64,000 nt of DNA. It comes from JADKIH01 sp031367345. GTDB lineage: Bacteria > Bacteroidota > Bacteroidia > AKYH767-A > 2013-40CM-41-45. The notes under the pieces were generated by a model. That model was given only the letters and a program-made list of their open reading frames with translations, searched no databases and had not been told where the DNA came from. Shown in pieces: positions 42,948-52,227 of the stretch. The position numbers and the translations under genes were made by a program. Position 1 is the stretch's first letter. Each line of letters opens with the position of its first letter. Where the stretch lies: NCBI GenBank assembly GCA_031367345.1, contig JANLPR010000137.1, forward strand, positions 25,011 through 89,010, in the 5' to 3' direction.

Positions 42948-44399
42948 ATGAAAATGATCTCTCGGAATTATTTCACCATCATTGGTTTATCTCTTATACT
43001 TGCTTCTTGCGGGAAAGAGAAATCGTCAGTGACAGGTTGGAATTACAATGACCCTAAAAATGGCGGATTTGAAGTTCCTCCATATGATGAACAAGAAACC
43101 GGCCCCGGTCTAGTGCTTGTGGAAGGTGGTACTTTTTCAATGGGTAGAACTGAACAAGACATCACTCAAGACTGGAATAATATTCCTCGTCGAGTTACTG
43201 TTTCTTCTTTTTATATCGACGAAACAGAAGTTGCCAATGTTCACTATCTCGAATACCTATATTGGGTAAGTCGTGTGTTTAGCGCTGATTATCCTGAGGT
43301 TTATAAAAAAGCTCTCCCCGATACATTGGTTTGGCGCGATCGTTTAGCATACAACGAACCTCTTGTTGAACTTTATCTACGCCATCCTGCCTATCAGCAA
43401 TATCCTGTAGTTGGTATCAATTGGTTACAAGCGTCTGATTTCTGTTCATGGAGAACTGATCGGGTAAACGAGCAGATCCTCATTCGTGAAGGTATCCTTC
43501 GTGTGAATCCTAATCAAATTAATGAAGATAATTTTAATACGGATGCTTATTTAGCCGGTCAATACGAAGGTTTGGTAAAAACCGATATGGCCGACCTAAA
43601 CCCAAGTTCTGGTTCTAACGGTAGCAGAAAAGTACGTTTGGAAGATGGTATTCTTCTTCCTCGCTACCGTCTCCCAACTGAAGCTGAGTGGGAATACGCT
43701 GCCTTATCACAAGTCGGAAATACTGTATATGAACGTGTTACTGATCGTCGCCAATATCCTTGGAATGGACACATTACTCGTAATAAAGATGAAAAATACA
43801 AAGGTCAAATGATGGCCAACTTTAAAAGAGGTCGTGGTGATAACATGGGTACAGCTGGTTTCTTAAATGACAATGCTGATATTCCTGCTCCTGTACACTC
43901 ATACTGGCCAAATGATTATGGCTTGTATTGTATGGCCGGAAACGTAAACGAATGGGTAATGGATGTATTTCGTCCCTTGTCGCCTGAAGATAAATCAGAC
44001 TTTAATCCTTTCCGTGGTAATGTATTTTCAACTCAGCAACGTGATGAAGAAGGTGCTATCACTGAGAAAGATAGCTTGGGACGTGTTCCTATGCGTGAGG
44101 TAACGCCTGAAGAAAGTGCAGAACGTCGTAACTATACGAAGTCTGATAACATCAATTATCTTGATGCGGATGAAGCAGAATTTATTAAGTATGATTATGG
44201 CATCACGTCCCTTATTAATGATAAAGCTCGTGTTTACAAAGGCGGAGGCTGGAAAGATCGCGCTTATTGGATGAACCCTGGTGCTCGCCGTTTCACCGAT
44301 GAAAGACAAAGCACAAACGATTTAGGTTTCCGTTGTGCAATGACTAGAGTTGGTAGTCCGGTTGGATTAGGAACAAAACCAAAATCTAGAGTGAAATAA
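42948..44399 (+). CDS. gldJ: gliding/T9SS lipoprotein with FGE-sulfatase fold
   Basis: 483 residues. The ATG at 42948 precedes a lipoprotein signal ending LILASC (Cys18 or so) followed by GKEK; the longer start at 42864 would sit inside porP. GldJ-type marks are SSVTGWNYNDPKNGGFEV, FYIDETEVANVHYLEYL, PTEAEWEYAAL, GLYCMAGNVNEWV and the end NDLGFRCAMTRVGS, the formylglycine-generating-enzyme fold without its active-site pair. GldJ is needed for stability of GldK and for secretion in Flavobacterium; PorK/GldK is the paralogous alternative, but the N-terminal WNYNDP region and 483-residue size favour GldJ. Confidence 0.88.
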   Translation: MKMISRNYFTIIGLSLILASCGKEKSSVTGWNYNDPKNGGFEVPPYDEQETGPGLVLVEGGTFSMGRTEQDITQDWNNIPRRVTVSSFYIDETEVANVHYLEYLYWVSRVFSADYPEVYKKALPDTLVWRDRLAYNEPLVELYLRHPAYQQYPVVGINWLQASDFCSWRTDRVNEQILIREGILRVNPNQINEDNFNTDAYLAGQYEGLVKTDMADLNPSSGSNGSRKVRLEDGILLPRYRLPTEAEWEYAALSQVGNTVYERVTDRRQYPWNGHITRNKDEKYKGQMMANFKRGRGDNMGTAGFLNDNADIPAPVHSYWPNDYGLYCMAGNVNEWVMDVFRPLSPEDKSDFNPFRGNVFSTQQRDEEGAITEKDSLGRVPMREVTPEESAERRNYTKSDNINYLDADEAEFIKYDYGITSLINDKARVYKGGGWKDRAYWMNPGARRFTDERQSTNDLGFRCAMTRVGSPVGLGTKPKSRVK

Positions 44400-44421
44400 T
44401 ATTTAAAGACATTTTTTTTAC

Positions 44422-44446
44422 CCCTGCACTTTGCAGGGTTTTTTTT
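44422..44446 (+). terminator. rho-independent terminator of the porP-gldJ unit
   Basis: CCCTGCA (44422-44428) pairs with TGCAGGG (44432-44438), 3-nt loop, followed by eight T. Confidence 0.92.
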
Positions 44447-44533
44447 GCGCCTATTTTTTTTATTGAAAAAAGTAATAAAACAAAATAAAGAAGAAACATT
44501 ATTTATTTCACAGCATAAATTTCATAGATAAAA

Positions 44534-44565
44534 AAAGGGTGATAATAAAATTATTATCACCCTTT
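44534..44565 (-). terminator. terminator of the cupredoxin gene
   Basis: AAAGGGTGATAATAA (44534-44548) pairs perfectly with TTATTATCACCCTTT (44551-44565); the A-run at 44531-44536 gives a U-tract on the minus strand. 20 bp past the stop at 44585. Confidence 0.88.
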
Positions 44566-44584
44566 ATCAATCATCTTTGAATAA

Positions 44585-45193
44585 TTATTCAATCATTATT
44601 CTTTGTGAAAAGTTATTCTCGCCTGAATTAATTCTCACAAAATAAACACCTTTAGTTACGTTAGAAAGATCGAGTAGTGTTGAAGATAATCCATTAGCAT
44701 TTTCAGCGAAATAGATTTTTTCTCCAAGTACATTGAAAACATTTATAGAAATTGATTTTGAGAATCTGACATCATTACTATTCAAAAAAAATATTCCATT
44801 AGATGGATTCGGGTAAATAGATACCGAAGATTTAACAACCGAATTGATGCCGGAAATGTTTTGTACTATGATTGTTCCTTTCATTGCAGATCCTGCATGA
44901 TTGGAGCAAACATAATAATGGGTGCCTACAGTTAAATCTGCCGGTAATACCATGCCTCCTCCTAGAGGAAGTGTGAATCCTGGAAGGGGAGTATTCCCAT
45001 TAGCATTCCAAGTGCTTTGACTTACTTCAGTGGGATTATGAATTGAGGCAACAACAAAATTAACGCTGTCTCCAACAGTTATTGTAATTGTTGCCGGGGT
45101 GAAAGTAAATCCTGAATTGTTTACGGTCCAAATGGTTCCATATCCTTGAAAGAATATAAAAACTAATGTAAGCGTGAGTAGTGTTTTTTTCAT
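44585..45193 (-). CDS. secreted cupredoxin with type IX sorting domain
   Basis: 202 residues: signal peptide to about YGT, a plastocyanin/azurin-like domain 21-112 with type-1 copper ligands His52, Cys96, His99 and Met104 (YYVCSNHAGSAMKG), and a T9SS sorting domain from ~128 (SVSIYPNPSNG ... GVYFVRINSG). An extracellular copper electron carrier or copper-binding protein; partner unknown. It has its own terminator and stands alone on the minus strand. Confidence 0.88.
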   Translation of the reverse strand: MKKTLLTLTLVFIFFQGYGTIWTVNNSGFTFTPATITITVGDSVNFVVASIHNPTEVSQSTWNANGNTPLPGFTLPLGGGMVLPADLTVGTHYYVCSNHAGSAMKGTIIVQNISGINSVVKSSVSIYPNPSNGIFFLNSNDVRFSKSISINVFNVLGEKIYFAENANGLSSTLLDLSNVTKGVYFVRINSGENNFSQRIMIE

Positions 45194-45320
45194 AGTTTAT
45201 GAATTAGTGATTGATTAAATAAAATTAGTAAACGTCAAGGTACATTTTTTCCTAATCATTTTTAAATTATTTTCATTAGGGTTTACGTTTTATCCTAGAA
45301 AACAAAAAAACTAACTGCGA

Positions 45321-46703
45321 TTATCCATTTGTGGCTTTAGCTTTCCTATTTATTAAATAATAGATTGGGAGCCCTATTAGGATAATAATCAATCCATATA
45401 TACTCGATTCGCGCTGAACAATAAACATATTTACACAAACGAAGAGTGCCAATGCAATGTAAAGTCCGGGAATAACAGGATAGCCAAATGCTTTATAAGG
45501 ACGCTCCATCTCCGGTTTTTTCACTCTCAAAACAAATAGTCCTGAAATAGTAAGGATGTAAAATAGCATTACTGCGAACATGATGTATTCGAGCAATTGA
45601 TTGTACGTGCCTGAGAAGCATAAAAGACACGACCAAATACATTGCATCGTTATTGAATTTGCCGGTACATTATTCTTATTCAACTTAGCCGCTTGTTTCA
45701 AAAACATTCCATCTTTTGCCATCGCATAATAAACACGTGGTGCTGTAAAAATACATCCGTTCAAACATCCAAAAGTCGAAACCATAATCATTCCGGCAAT
45801 AAAATATCTTCCATTTTCTCCCAATACATTTTGCATCATCAAGGTAGCTACTCTGTCATTCTCTGCCGTTGCAATTTGATCGACCGACAAAACAGAGAGA
45901 TAAGAAATATTGGCAAGAATATACAGAACTATAACTGTTCCCGTTCCAAGCAATAATGATAGGGGTAAATTTTTCTGTGGATTTCTTACTTCACCGGCTG
46001 TAAATGTAATGTTGTTCCATGCGTCTGCCGAAAACAATGAGCCGGTTAAAGCAGCTCCAAATGTTCCTATGGTCGCTAATGTTATTACATCCGGAAATGC
46101 CGGTGAAAAATGGTTGGTTGAAATTTTCCCGCTAAATCCTATATAAATACCAGCACCAACCAGAAAAAGTAATGCTCCTACTTTCGCAATTGTAAATATG
46201 TTTTGTAATAAGGCGCCTGATTTTACATCTCTATAATTATAAACACTTAATCCAATTATCAATATAACACCCAATAGCTGTTGAGTGCTGATACCAAAAC
46301 TGCCAAGATGAAAAAGATAATTACTTCCCGAAATAACAGGAAAGAAAACGCCTGTAAATTTCGCAAAAGCAACACTTACCGCCGCTATTGTTCCGGTCTG
46401 AATTACCGAAAACAATGTCCAGCCATACAAAAATCCATATTTCTTCCCGAATGCTTCCCTAATGTACACATATTGACCTCCGGCTTTTGGCATAGCCGCC
46501 GCTAATTCTCCATAGCTTAACGCCGCAAAAATTGTTATCACTCCTGTTACTACCCATGCAAGTAATAACATTCCCGGCGATTGAACCTTTCTAGCGATAT
46601 CGGCCGAAACAATAAATATTCCTGAACCAATCATAGATCCAATAATGATGGCCGTGGAGTCAAAAAGTGAAAGCTTTTTGTCGGCTATTTGATTACTTTT
46701 CAT
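45321..46703 (-). CDS. APC-superfamily amino acid permease
   Basis: 460 residues with twelve hydrophobic segments. TM1 has the unwound GSMIGSGIFIVSADI motif that binds the alpha-amino and carboxyl groups, and TM2-3 contain YGELAAAMPKAGGQYVYIREAFG, typical of LAT/basic and neutral amino acid transporters. Substrate not deducible. Monocistronic, divergent from pyrF with 149 bp between. Confidence 0.9.
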   Translation of the reverse strand: MKSNQIADKKLSLFDSTAIIIGSMIGSGIFIVSADIARKVQSPGMLLLAWVVTGVITIFAALSYGELAAAMPKAGGQYVYIREAFGKKYGFLYGWTLFSVIQTGTIAAVSVAFAKFTGVFFPVISGSNYLFHLGSFGISTQQLLGVILIIGLSVYNYRDVKSGALLQNIFTIAKVGALLFLVGAGIYIGFSGKISTNHFSPAFPDVITLATIGTFGAALTGSLFSADAWNNITFTAGEVRNPQKNLPLSLLLGTGTVIVLYILANISYLSVLSVDQIATAENDRVATLMMQNVLGENGRYFIAGMIMVSTFGCLNGCIFTAPRVYYAMAKDGMFLKQAAKLNKNNVPANSITMQCIWSCLLCFSGTYNQLLEYIMFAVMLFYILTISGLFVLRVKKPEMERPYKAFGYPVIPGLYIALALFVCVNMFIVQRESSIYGLIIILIGLPIYYLINRKAKATNG

Positions 46704-46840
46704 AGGTAAAATTATGTGTTTAATGCAATTTTTATTACTCCATTCTTTAGAAGAATAATTTCCTTTGGTATGCGGAATGTTAAAGATGAACTAACATTTA
46801 ATACCTTGTTCAAATAAAGAAATAATTTGATAACAATAAG

Positions 46841-46848
46841 TACTTTTG
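46841..46848 (+). promoter_or_regulatory. TACTTTTG -7 element directly before pyrF
   Basis: Exact TAnnTTTG four bases before the pyrF ATG, which would put the transcript start at or near the A of ATG. The nearest TTTG upstream (46826-46829) is only 11 bp away instead of 19, so the -33 contact is poor. Confidence 0.45.
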
Positions 46849-46852
46849 CCAA

Positions 46853-47680
46853 ATGACTCGTGAACATTTATTTCAACAAATCCAGAAAAAGAAGTCATTC
46901 TTATGTATCGGTTTAGATTCTGATCTAAAAAAAATACCTAAGCATCTTCTGGCATTTGAAGATCCAATTTTCGAATTTAACAGACAAATAATTCAAGCTA
47001 CATCGGAATATTGCGTGAGCTATAAACCGAATCTTGCATTCTATGAAGCTAACGGCCCTTTTGGTCTGATATCTCTCAAAAAAACGATCGATTATATTCC
47101 TAGCCAATTGCTAACTATCGCTGACGCCAAAAGAGGAGATATTGGTAATACTTCTGAAATGTATGCTGAGACTTTTTTTAACTATTATCAGTTTGATGCT
47201 GTTACTGTTGCTCCTTACATGGGAAAAGATTCTGTTATTCCTTTTTTAAAAGACAACAAATGGGTGATTTTGCTGGCACTTACTAGTAATTCAGGATCAT
47301 TGGATTTTCAGATGCTAGACGTAGGTACATCTATCAATAAACCCGGTACCAAATTGTTTGAACATGTTATTAGCCATGCTCAACAATGGGCATCTGAAGA
47401 TCAACTAATGTTTGTAGTGGGTGCTACACATCCCGAACTTTTTAAAAGGGTGAGATCTTTGGCCCCAAATCATTTCTTATTGATTCCGGGAATAGGAGCT
47501 CAAGGTGGCAATTTAGAATCAATAGCCATTGCAGGAATGAACAAACAATGTGGAATGTTAGTTAATTCTTCGCGTCAAATTATTTACGCAGCTTCAGGTG
47601 AAGATTTTGCCGATAAAGCCAGAGAACAAGCTCAATTAATGCAGAAAGAAATGGAGATTTTGTTAGATCGTCTATTATAA
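46853..47680 (+). CDS. pyrF: orotidine 5'-phosphate decarboxylase (type 2)
   Basis: Last step of UMP synthesis. 275 residues, the longer type 2 form: FLCIGLDSDLKKIPKHL near 17, the catalytic Asp-Lys-Asp set in TIADAKRGDIGNTSEMYA near 88, and the phosphate-binding end FLLIPGIGAQGGNL / VNSSRQIIYA. The MTREHLFQQIQKKKSF start is standard for the family, which makes the near-leaderless promoter placement noteworthy. Not in an operon with other pyr genes here. Confidence 0.95.
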   Translation: MTREHLFQQIQKKKSFLCIGLDSDLKKIPKHLLAFEDPIFEFNRQIIQATSEYCVSYKPNLAFYEANGPFGLISLKKTIDYIPSQLLTIADAKRGDIGNTSEMYAETFFNYYQFDAVTVAPYMGKDSVIPFLKDNKWVILLALTSNSGSLDFQMLDVGTSINKPGTKLFEHVISHAQQWASEDQLMFVVGATHPELFKRVRSLAPNHFLLIPGIGAQGGNLESIAIAGMNKQCGMLVNSSRQIIYAASGEDFADKAREQAQLMQKEMEILLDRLL

Positions 47681-47726
47681 TAAATCGATTTCAGCTTGCT
47701 TGTCATTAATTTTGTCAAAAAAAATT

Positions 47727-49007
47727 GTGACAGAATCCTTCTTACATTTTCTTTGGGAAAATAAATTATTTTCAACTGATGAATTGTTTACCGACGATGG
47801 GTTATCCGTGGAAATCGTTCATCCTGGTATTTATAATACTAATGCCGGACCCGATTTTTTTAATGCAAAACTAAAAATTGATACTACTTTTTGGGCCGGC
47901 AATGTTGAGATTCACCTCAATTCCTCCGAATGGATAAAACACAAACATCATCTGGATCTTGCCTATGATAGCGTAATTTTGCATGTGGTCTACAAAAATG
48001 ATACAAGTACTAAACGTACTGATGGATCTCATATTCCTACTATTGAAATTAAAGGAAGATTTTCTCTCGACCTTTGGAGTAATTTTTTAGATTTAATGAG
48101 TCAGTCGAACTGGATTGCGTGCAGTTCTTACCTTCCAACTATAGATAAAGCGTTGTGGGAAAAAGTTATTGAAGAGAAATGCGATGAGCGATTAAGATTG
48201 AAAACTCAAAACATACTTGTCGCTTTAAATGGTTTGAAAGGAAATTGGGAAGAATGTTTCTACCAGCAGTTAGCAAAGAATTTCGGATTCAATGTAAATG
48301 CTATCCCGTTCGAAATGCTTGCTCGCAGTCTTCCTTTAAAGTTGATCCATAAAGAACGTGATGTTATAGAAAACGTTGTGTCGTTATTATTTGGTCAAGC
48401 AGGAATGTTGACGCCCACTTTTTCGGATGAATATCCGATTGATCTCAAAGAAAGATATCTACACCTTAAAAACAAATACTCACTCCGTTCTATTCAAGCC
48501 GAAACTTGGAAATATATGAGAATGCGCCCAGTAAATTTTCCGACGATTAGAATCGCTCAATTTGCAAGCACTTTGCTCGCTTCAAATAATCTTTTTGCAA
48601 TAGCGAGAGATATTAAATCAAAAAACGAACTCATCTCTTTATTGCAAACCGGTTCTGTTAACGAATATTGGAATAACCATTATCTATTCGATAAGCCTTC
48701 TACTAAGATTTCTAAAAACATTGGATTGTTATCAATCCATAATTTGATCATAAATACTTTTGTTCCATTTCAGTTTGCTTGGAGTATTTATACCAACAAT
48801 CCGGACTATAAAAAATCTGCAATCCAATTATTAAAAGATATTCCAGCCGAAAAAAACGCGATAATGGAAAAATGGAATAAGTATAATATTAAATCTCATA
48901 ACTCATTTCAATCGCAGGCGCTATTACAGTTAAAACAATTTCATTGCTCCGAAAAAAAATGTTTAACTTGCGCTATCGGTAAAAATTTAATAAGTCACAA
49001 AAAATGA
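47727..49007 (+). CDS. DUF2851 protein
   Basis: About 426 residues. The family start is M-(T/N)-E-x-F-L-H-F-L-W, which here corresponds to the GTG at 47727 (VTESFLHFLW); a TTG at 47700 would add nine residues. Conserved DUF2851 parts: HPGIYNTNAGPDFFNAKLKI, WAGNVEIHLNSSEW, HVVYKND, LFGQAGML, and a C-terminal C-x4-C-x2-C region (HCSEKKCLTCAIG) that could bind metal. Function unknown; ubiquitous in Bacteroidota. Overlaps the pspC-like gene by 4 bp. Confidence 0.88.
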   Translation: MTESFLHFLWENKLFSTDELFTDDGLSVEIVHPGIYNTNAGPDFFNAKLKIDTTFWAGNVEIHLNSSEWIKHKHHLDLAYDSVILHVVYKNDTSTKRTDGSHIPTIEIKGRFSLDLWSNFLDLMSQSNWIACSSYLPTIDKALWEKVIEEKCDERLRLKTQNILVALNGLKGNWEECFYQQLAKNFGFNVNAIPFEMLARSLPLKLIHKERDVIENVVSLLFGQAGMLTPTFSDEYPIDLKERYLHLKNKYSLRSIQAETWKYMRMRPVNFPTIRIAQFASTLLASNNLFAIARDIKSKNELISLLQTGSVNEYWNNHYLFDKPSTKISKNIGLLSIHNLIINTFVPFQFAWSIYTNNPDYKKSAIQLLKDIPAEKNAIMEKWNKYNIKSHNSFQSQALLQLKQFHCSEKKCLTCAIGKNLISHKK

Positions 49008-49231
49008 AAATAATTCATTCTGTCAGATCTTTTTTTGAAAAACAAGTATTTGGAGTTTGCACTTGGCTTGGCGAAAAGCTTCACATGAGGTCTTCCGTTA
49101 TACGATTGTTCTTTATTTATGCAACTTTCCTTACTGTTGCTTCGCCTGTCATCTTATATATGATTCTTGCCTTCTTGATCAAAATGAAATCTTACGTTAA
49201 AGCGAAAAAGACATCTGTTTGGGACCTTTGA
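49004..49231 (+). CDS. PspC-domain small membrane protein
   Basis: 75 residues: FGVCTWLGEKLHMRSSVIRLFF is the PspC domain start and one transmembrane segment follows (FIYATFLTVASPVILYMILAF). PspC is a phage-shock/envelope-stress component, but here there is no pspA nearby. Overlaps the DUF2851 stop by 4 bp. Confidence 0.85.
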   Translation: MKIIHSVRSFFEKQVFGVCTWLGEKLHMRSSVIRLFFIYATFLTVASPVILYMILAFLIKMKSYVKAKKTSVWDL

Positions 49232-49317
49232 TTCTTCTAAATTAGATTTATCTTTTTTTCATAAGAGTTTAATGATGCAGAATTAGTTTTTTTACTGTAT
49301 ATTTATTTTCTTCATTT

Positions 49318-50343
49318 ATGCTAGGGAAATCAACCATTCGTATTAATTTACGTTACTTTAGAAAATTATATATTGCCATTGCTTTAGTGTTGGCTGTGTT
49401 GTTTTTTGGTATTATAGGCTATTATACAATTGAGAATTATTCACTTCTTGATTCAATATTTATGACTGTGATTACCATTGCCACAGTTGGTTATAGAGAA
49501 GTAAAAGAATTAGATGATGCCGGGAAAATATTTACCTCGATTCTAATAATTTTTAGCATAGGAACATTCGCTTATGCAATTTCGGTTATAACACGCTACG
49601 TTATTGAAGGTGAATTTCAAACTTATTTTAGACACTATACGGTGAATAAAGAAATCCAAAAATTAAAAGACCATGTAATCGTTTGTGGTTTCGGTCGAAA
49701 TGGTAAACAAGCCTGTGAACAATTACGTTCCGGGAATGAAAAATTTGTAGCAATAGAATCTGATCCTACCATTATTTCTGCTCTGCATGCCGATGGTAAT
49801 ACTCTTTTTATTGAAGGTGATGCTACCAAAGATGAAGTGCTTCTTGAAGCCGGATTAGAACGTGCTAAGGCTCTTATTACTGCTCTGCCTAGCGATGCTG
49901 CAAATGTTTTCGTTGTGCTTACTGCCAGAGATAGAAATCCGAAATTGAAAATTATTAGTCGCGCCTCTGACGATGGCTCTGAACATAAATTGAAAAGAGC
50001 AGGCGCAAATAATGTCATTATGCCTGATAAAATTGGTGGAACTCACATGGCTGCTTTAGTAACCAAGCCTGATGTTCTTGAATTCATAGATCATATTACC
50101 GGAAGAATAAATATCCGCCTTGAAGAAGTCCACTTTAGCAGTCTACCTGAGTCGATGCGCAATAAATCAATTAGGGAATTAGAAATTCGGAATAAAACAG
50201 GTGCAAATATTATCGGATTCAAAACAGCCGATGGTGAATTTATAATCAATCCTTCTCCTGAAACAATTATGTTGCCTGATGCAAAATTGTTTGTGCTCGG
50301 TACTCAAGAACAAGTCTCTCAATTTAAACAAACGCTTTTATAA
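49318..50343 (+). CDS. two-TM potassium channel with RCK (TrkA-N/TrkA-C) domains
   Basis: 341 residues: TM1 (IAIALVLAVLFFGIIGYYTI), pore loop and filter TIATVGYRE (Thr56-Val-Gly-Tyr-Arg60), TM2 (IFTSILIIFSIGTFAYAIS), then a Rossmann RCK domain (HVIVCGFGRNGKQACEQL, near 118) and a C-terminal TrkA-C domain. Canonical K+ filters read TVGYG; arginine at the last position is a departure. MthK-like gating by NAD(H) or Ca2+ is inference. Confidence 0.88.
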   Translation: MLGKSTIRINLRYFRKLYIAIALVLAVLFFGIIGYYTIENYSLLDSIFMTVITIATVGYREVKELDDAGKIFTSILIIFSIGTFAYAISVITRYVIEGEFQTYFRHYTVNKEIQKLKDHVIVCGFGRNGKQACEQLRSGNEKFVAIESDPTIISALHADGNTLFIEGDATKDEVLLEAGLERAKALITALPSDAANVFVVLTARDRNPKLKIISRASDDGSEHKLKRAGANNVIMPDKIGGTHMAALVTKPDVLEFIDHITGRINIRLEEVHFSSLPESMRNKSIRELEIRNKTGANIIGFKTADGEFIINPSPETIMLPDAKLFVLGTQEQVSQFKQTLL

Positions 50344-50344
50344 C

Positions 50345-51262
50345 ATGACTACTATTCTTGTGACTGGTAGTAACGGGCTACTTGGTCAGAAAATAATTTA
50401 TTCACTTAGGAATAGAAACGATATTACGTGTGTGAGTACTTCCAAAGGAGAGAATAGGATGAAGGCTAAAGATGGTTATATCTTTGAACCTTTAGATATT
50501 TCTTTACCTGAAGATGTTCAACGAGTATTTGACAAATATAAACCGGATGTTGTGATCAATACTGCAGCAATGACAAATGTCGATACTTGCGAATCAAAAA
50601 GAGAGGCCGCATGGTTGTTGAATGTGCAAGCTGTTCAATTCCTAATTGACGCTTCGAATAAAATTAATGCTCATTTAATTCACCTCTCTACCGATTTTGT
50701 TTTCGATGGTAGAAGCGGACCTTATGTAGAAAGTGATGTGCCGAATCCGTTAAGTTTTTATGCTCATACTAAATACGAAGCAGAGAAATTAATTCAAGCA
50801 AATACTGTTTCTGCTGCTATTATTCGAACTATTATTATTTATGGCGTTGTTGATGACAATAGCCGATCAAATATTGTTCTCTGGGCAAAGAATGCATTGG
50901 AAAACAGAAAAGTGATTACTGTAATTAACGATCAGTTTCGGTCTCCCACCTTGGCTGAAGACTTAGCTGATGCTTGTATCTCAGCTGCATTGAAACGTTC
51001 AAAAGGTATTTATCATGTGAGTGGTCGTGAACAAATGAATATCTTAGATATGGTTAAAATTATAGCCAACTTTTTTGAACTTGATCAAAGTTATATCATA
51101 CCGGTATCTTCTGCAGAATTAAAGCAGCCTGCAGTGCGTCCGCCTGTCACCGGTTTTATTATCGAAAAAGCAATTCGCGATCTTGATTTTAACCCACATT
51201 CTTTTTTAGATGGACTTTCTGTTTTAAAGAACCAACTTATATTGGTTGCAGAGGCTAATTAA
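50345..51262 (+). CDS. RmlD-like dTDP-4-dehydrorhamnose reductase family protein
   Basis: 305 residues from the ATG at 50345, one base after the channel stop. NAD(P)-binding TGSNGLLGQK, NTAAMTNVDTCESKR, LSTDFVFDGRSGPY and the catalytic Y-x3-K in FYAHTKYEAEK identify an extended SDR of the RmlD/MAT2B type. With no other rml gene nearby the substrate is uncertain; it may be a general nucleotide-sugar reductase. Confidence 0.85.
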   Translation: MTTILVTGSNGLLGQKIIYSLRNRNDITCVSTSKGENRMKAKDGYIFEPLDISLPEDVQRVFDKYKPDVVINTAAMTNVDTCESKREAAWLLNVQAVQFLIDASNKINAHLIHLSTDFVFDGRSGPYVESDVPNPLSFYAHTKYEAEKLIQANTVSAAIIRTIIIYGVVDDNSRSNIVLWAKNALENRKVITVINDQFRSPTLAEDLADACISAALKRSKGIYHVSGREQMNILDMVKIIANFFELDQSYIIPVSSAELKQPAVRPPVTGFIIEKAIRDLDFNPHSFLDGLSVLKNQLILVAEAN

Positions 51263-51291
51263 GAATCTTTCATTTGACAAACTTTTGTCGA

Positions 51292-52176
51292 ATGAAACGC
51301 AAAAAAATTAAAACTGTCTGGCAAGATTATCTTACTCTTACCATTCGAGAGAGACGAGGATTGATGGTATTGATGTTTATTTTAATCCTTCAAATCGTTG
51401 TGTTATTTATCATTAATACACGGAAACTCGATTTCCCTTTTCCTGATCCAAAAACTTTGTTAGAACTTTCTACTGATAATTCCTTTGTGGCACCTGTAAT
51501 TTTACCTACTGCCCCACGAGCCATTTCCGTTTCCAGAAAATTTAATCCAAATTATTTAACATCCGATGGGTGGATAGAATTGGGATTGTCTCCGAAACAA
51601 GCCGGTTCGGTAATGAAATATATCTCAAAAGGTGGGAAGTTCAGAGTGAAAAGTGATGTTAAAAAAATTTATGGTATTAATTCTGACTTATATCAAACTC
51701 TGCTTCCTCTAATCGATTTACCAGATACAAACGTCCATACATCTAATTTTTTTGCTGTGCAGAAATTTAAAGAATCGCTCTTAGATATTAATGCCGCTGA
51801 TACTATTCAACTGGAAAAATTGCGAGGGATAGGATGGAAGCTAGCCTCACGGATTGTAAAATATAGACAACTCTTAGGTGGATTTAATAGCGTAAGTCAA
51901 TTGAAGGAAGTTTGGGGGCTAAATGATACATTGTTTGAATTGTGTTTCAAACAAGTTGAAGTGACTAAATCTTATTTACCTCATTTGCTCGACGTAAATT
52001 CAGATTCACTTGAACAACTTTCAATCCATCCATATATAGGTAGAAAATTGGCATCAATGATTTGTAATTATAGAAAGCAGCATGGCCCATTTAAAGAACT
52101 TACCGAATTAAAGTTATTGCCGTTGGTAAGTGATGAAATCTTCCGTAAACTTGCGCCCTACTTAAAGACGGGTTAA
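51292..52176 (+). CDS. helix-hairpin-helix (ComEA-like) membrane protein
   Basis: 294 residues from ATG 51292. After a basic N terminus there is one TM helix (GLMVLMFILILQIVVLFII), a linker, and three or so helix-hairpin-helix units: LDINAADTIQLEKLRGIGWK (near 168), LLDVNSDSLEQLSIHPYIGRKLASMI (near 235) and the earlier GWIELGLSPKQAGSVMKYI. Similar to the DUF655/ComEA group that binds DNA at the cell surface; could act in DNA uptake or be a general envelope protein. A TTG at 51274 is an alternative start. Confidence 0.75.
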   Translation: MKRKKIKTVWQDYLTLTIRERRGLMVLMFILILQIVVLFIINTRKLDFPFPDPKTLLELSTDNSFVAPVILPTAPRAISVSRKFNPNYLTSDGWIELGLSPKQAGSVMKYISKGGKFRVKSDVKKIYGINSDLYQTLLPLIDLPDTNVHTSNFFAVQKFKESLLDINAADTIQLEKLRGIGWKLASRIVKYRQLLGGFNSVSQLKEVWGLNDTLFELCFKQVEVTKSYLPHLLDVNSDSLEQLSIHPYIGRKLASMICNYRKQHGPFKELTELKLLPLVSDEIFRKLAPYLKTG

Positions 52177-52227
52177 CTTTTACTACTAGCTGCGTTTAGT
52201 CACTCAATTAATTACTGAAGAAGAACT

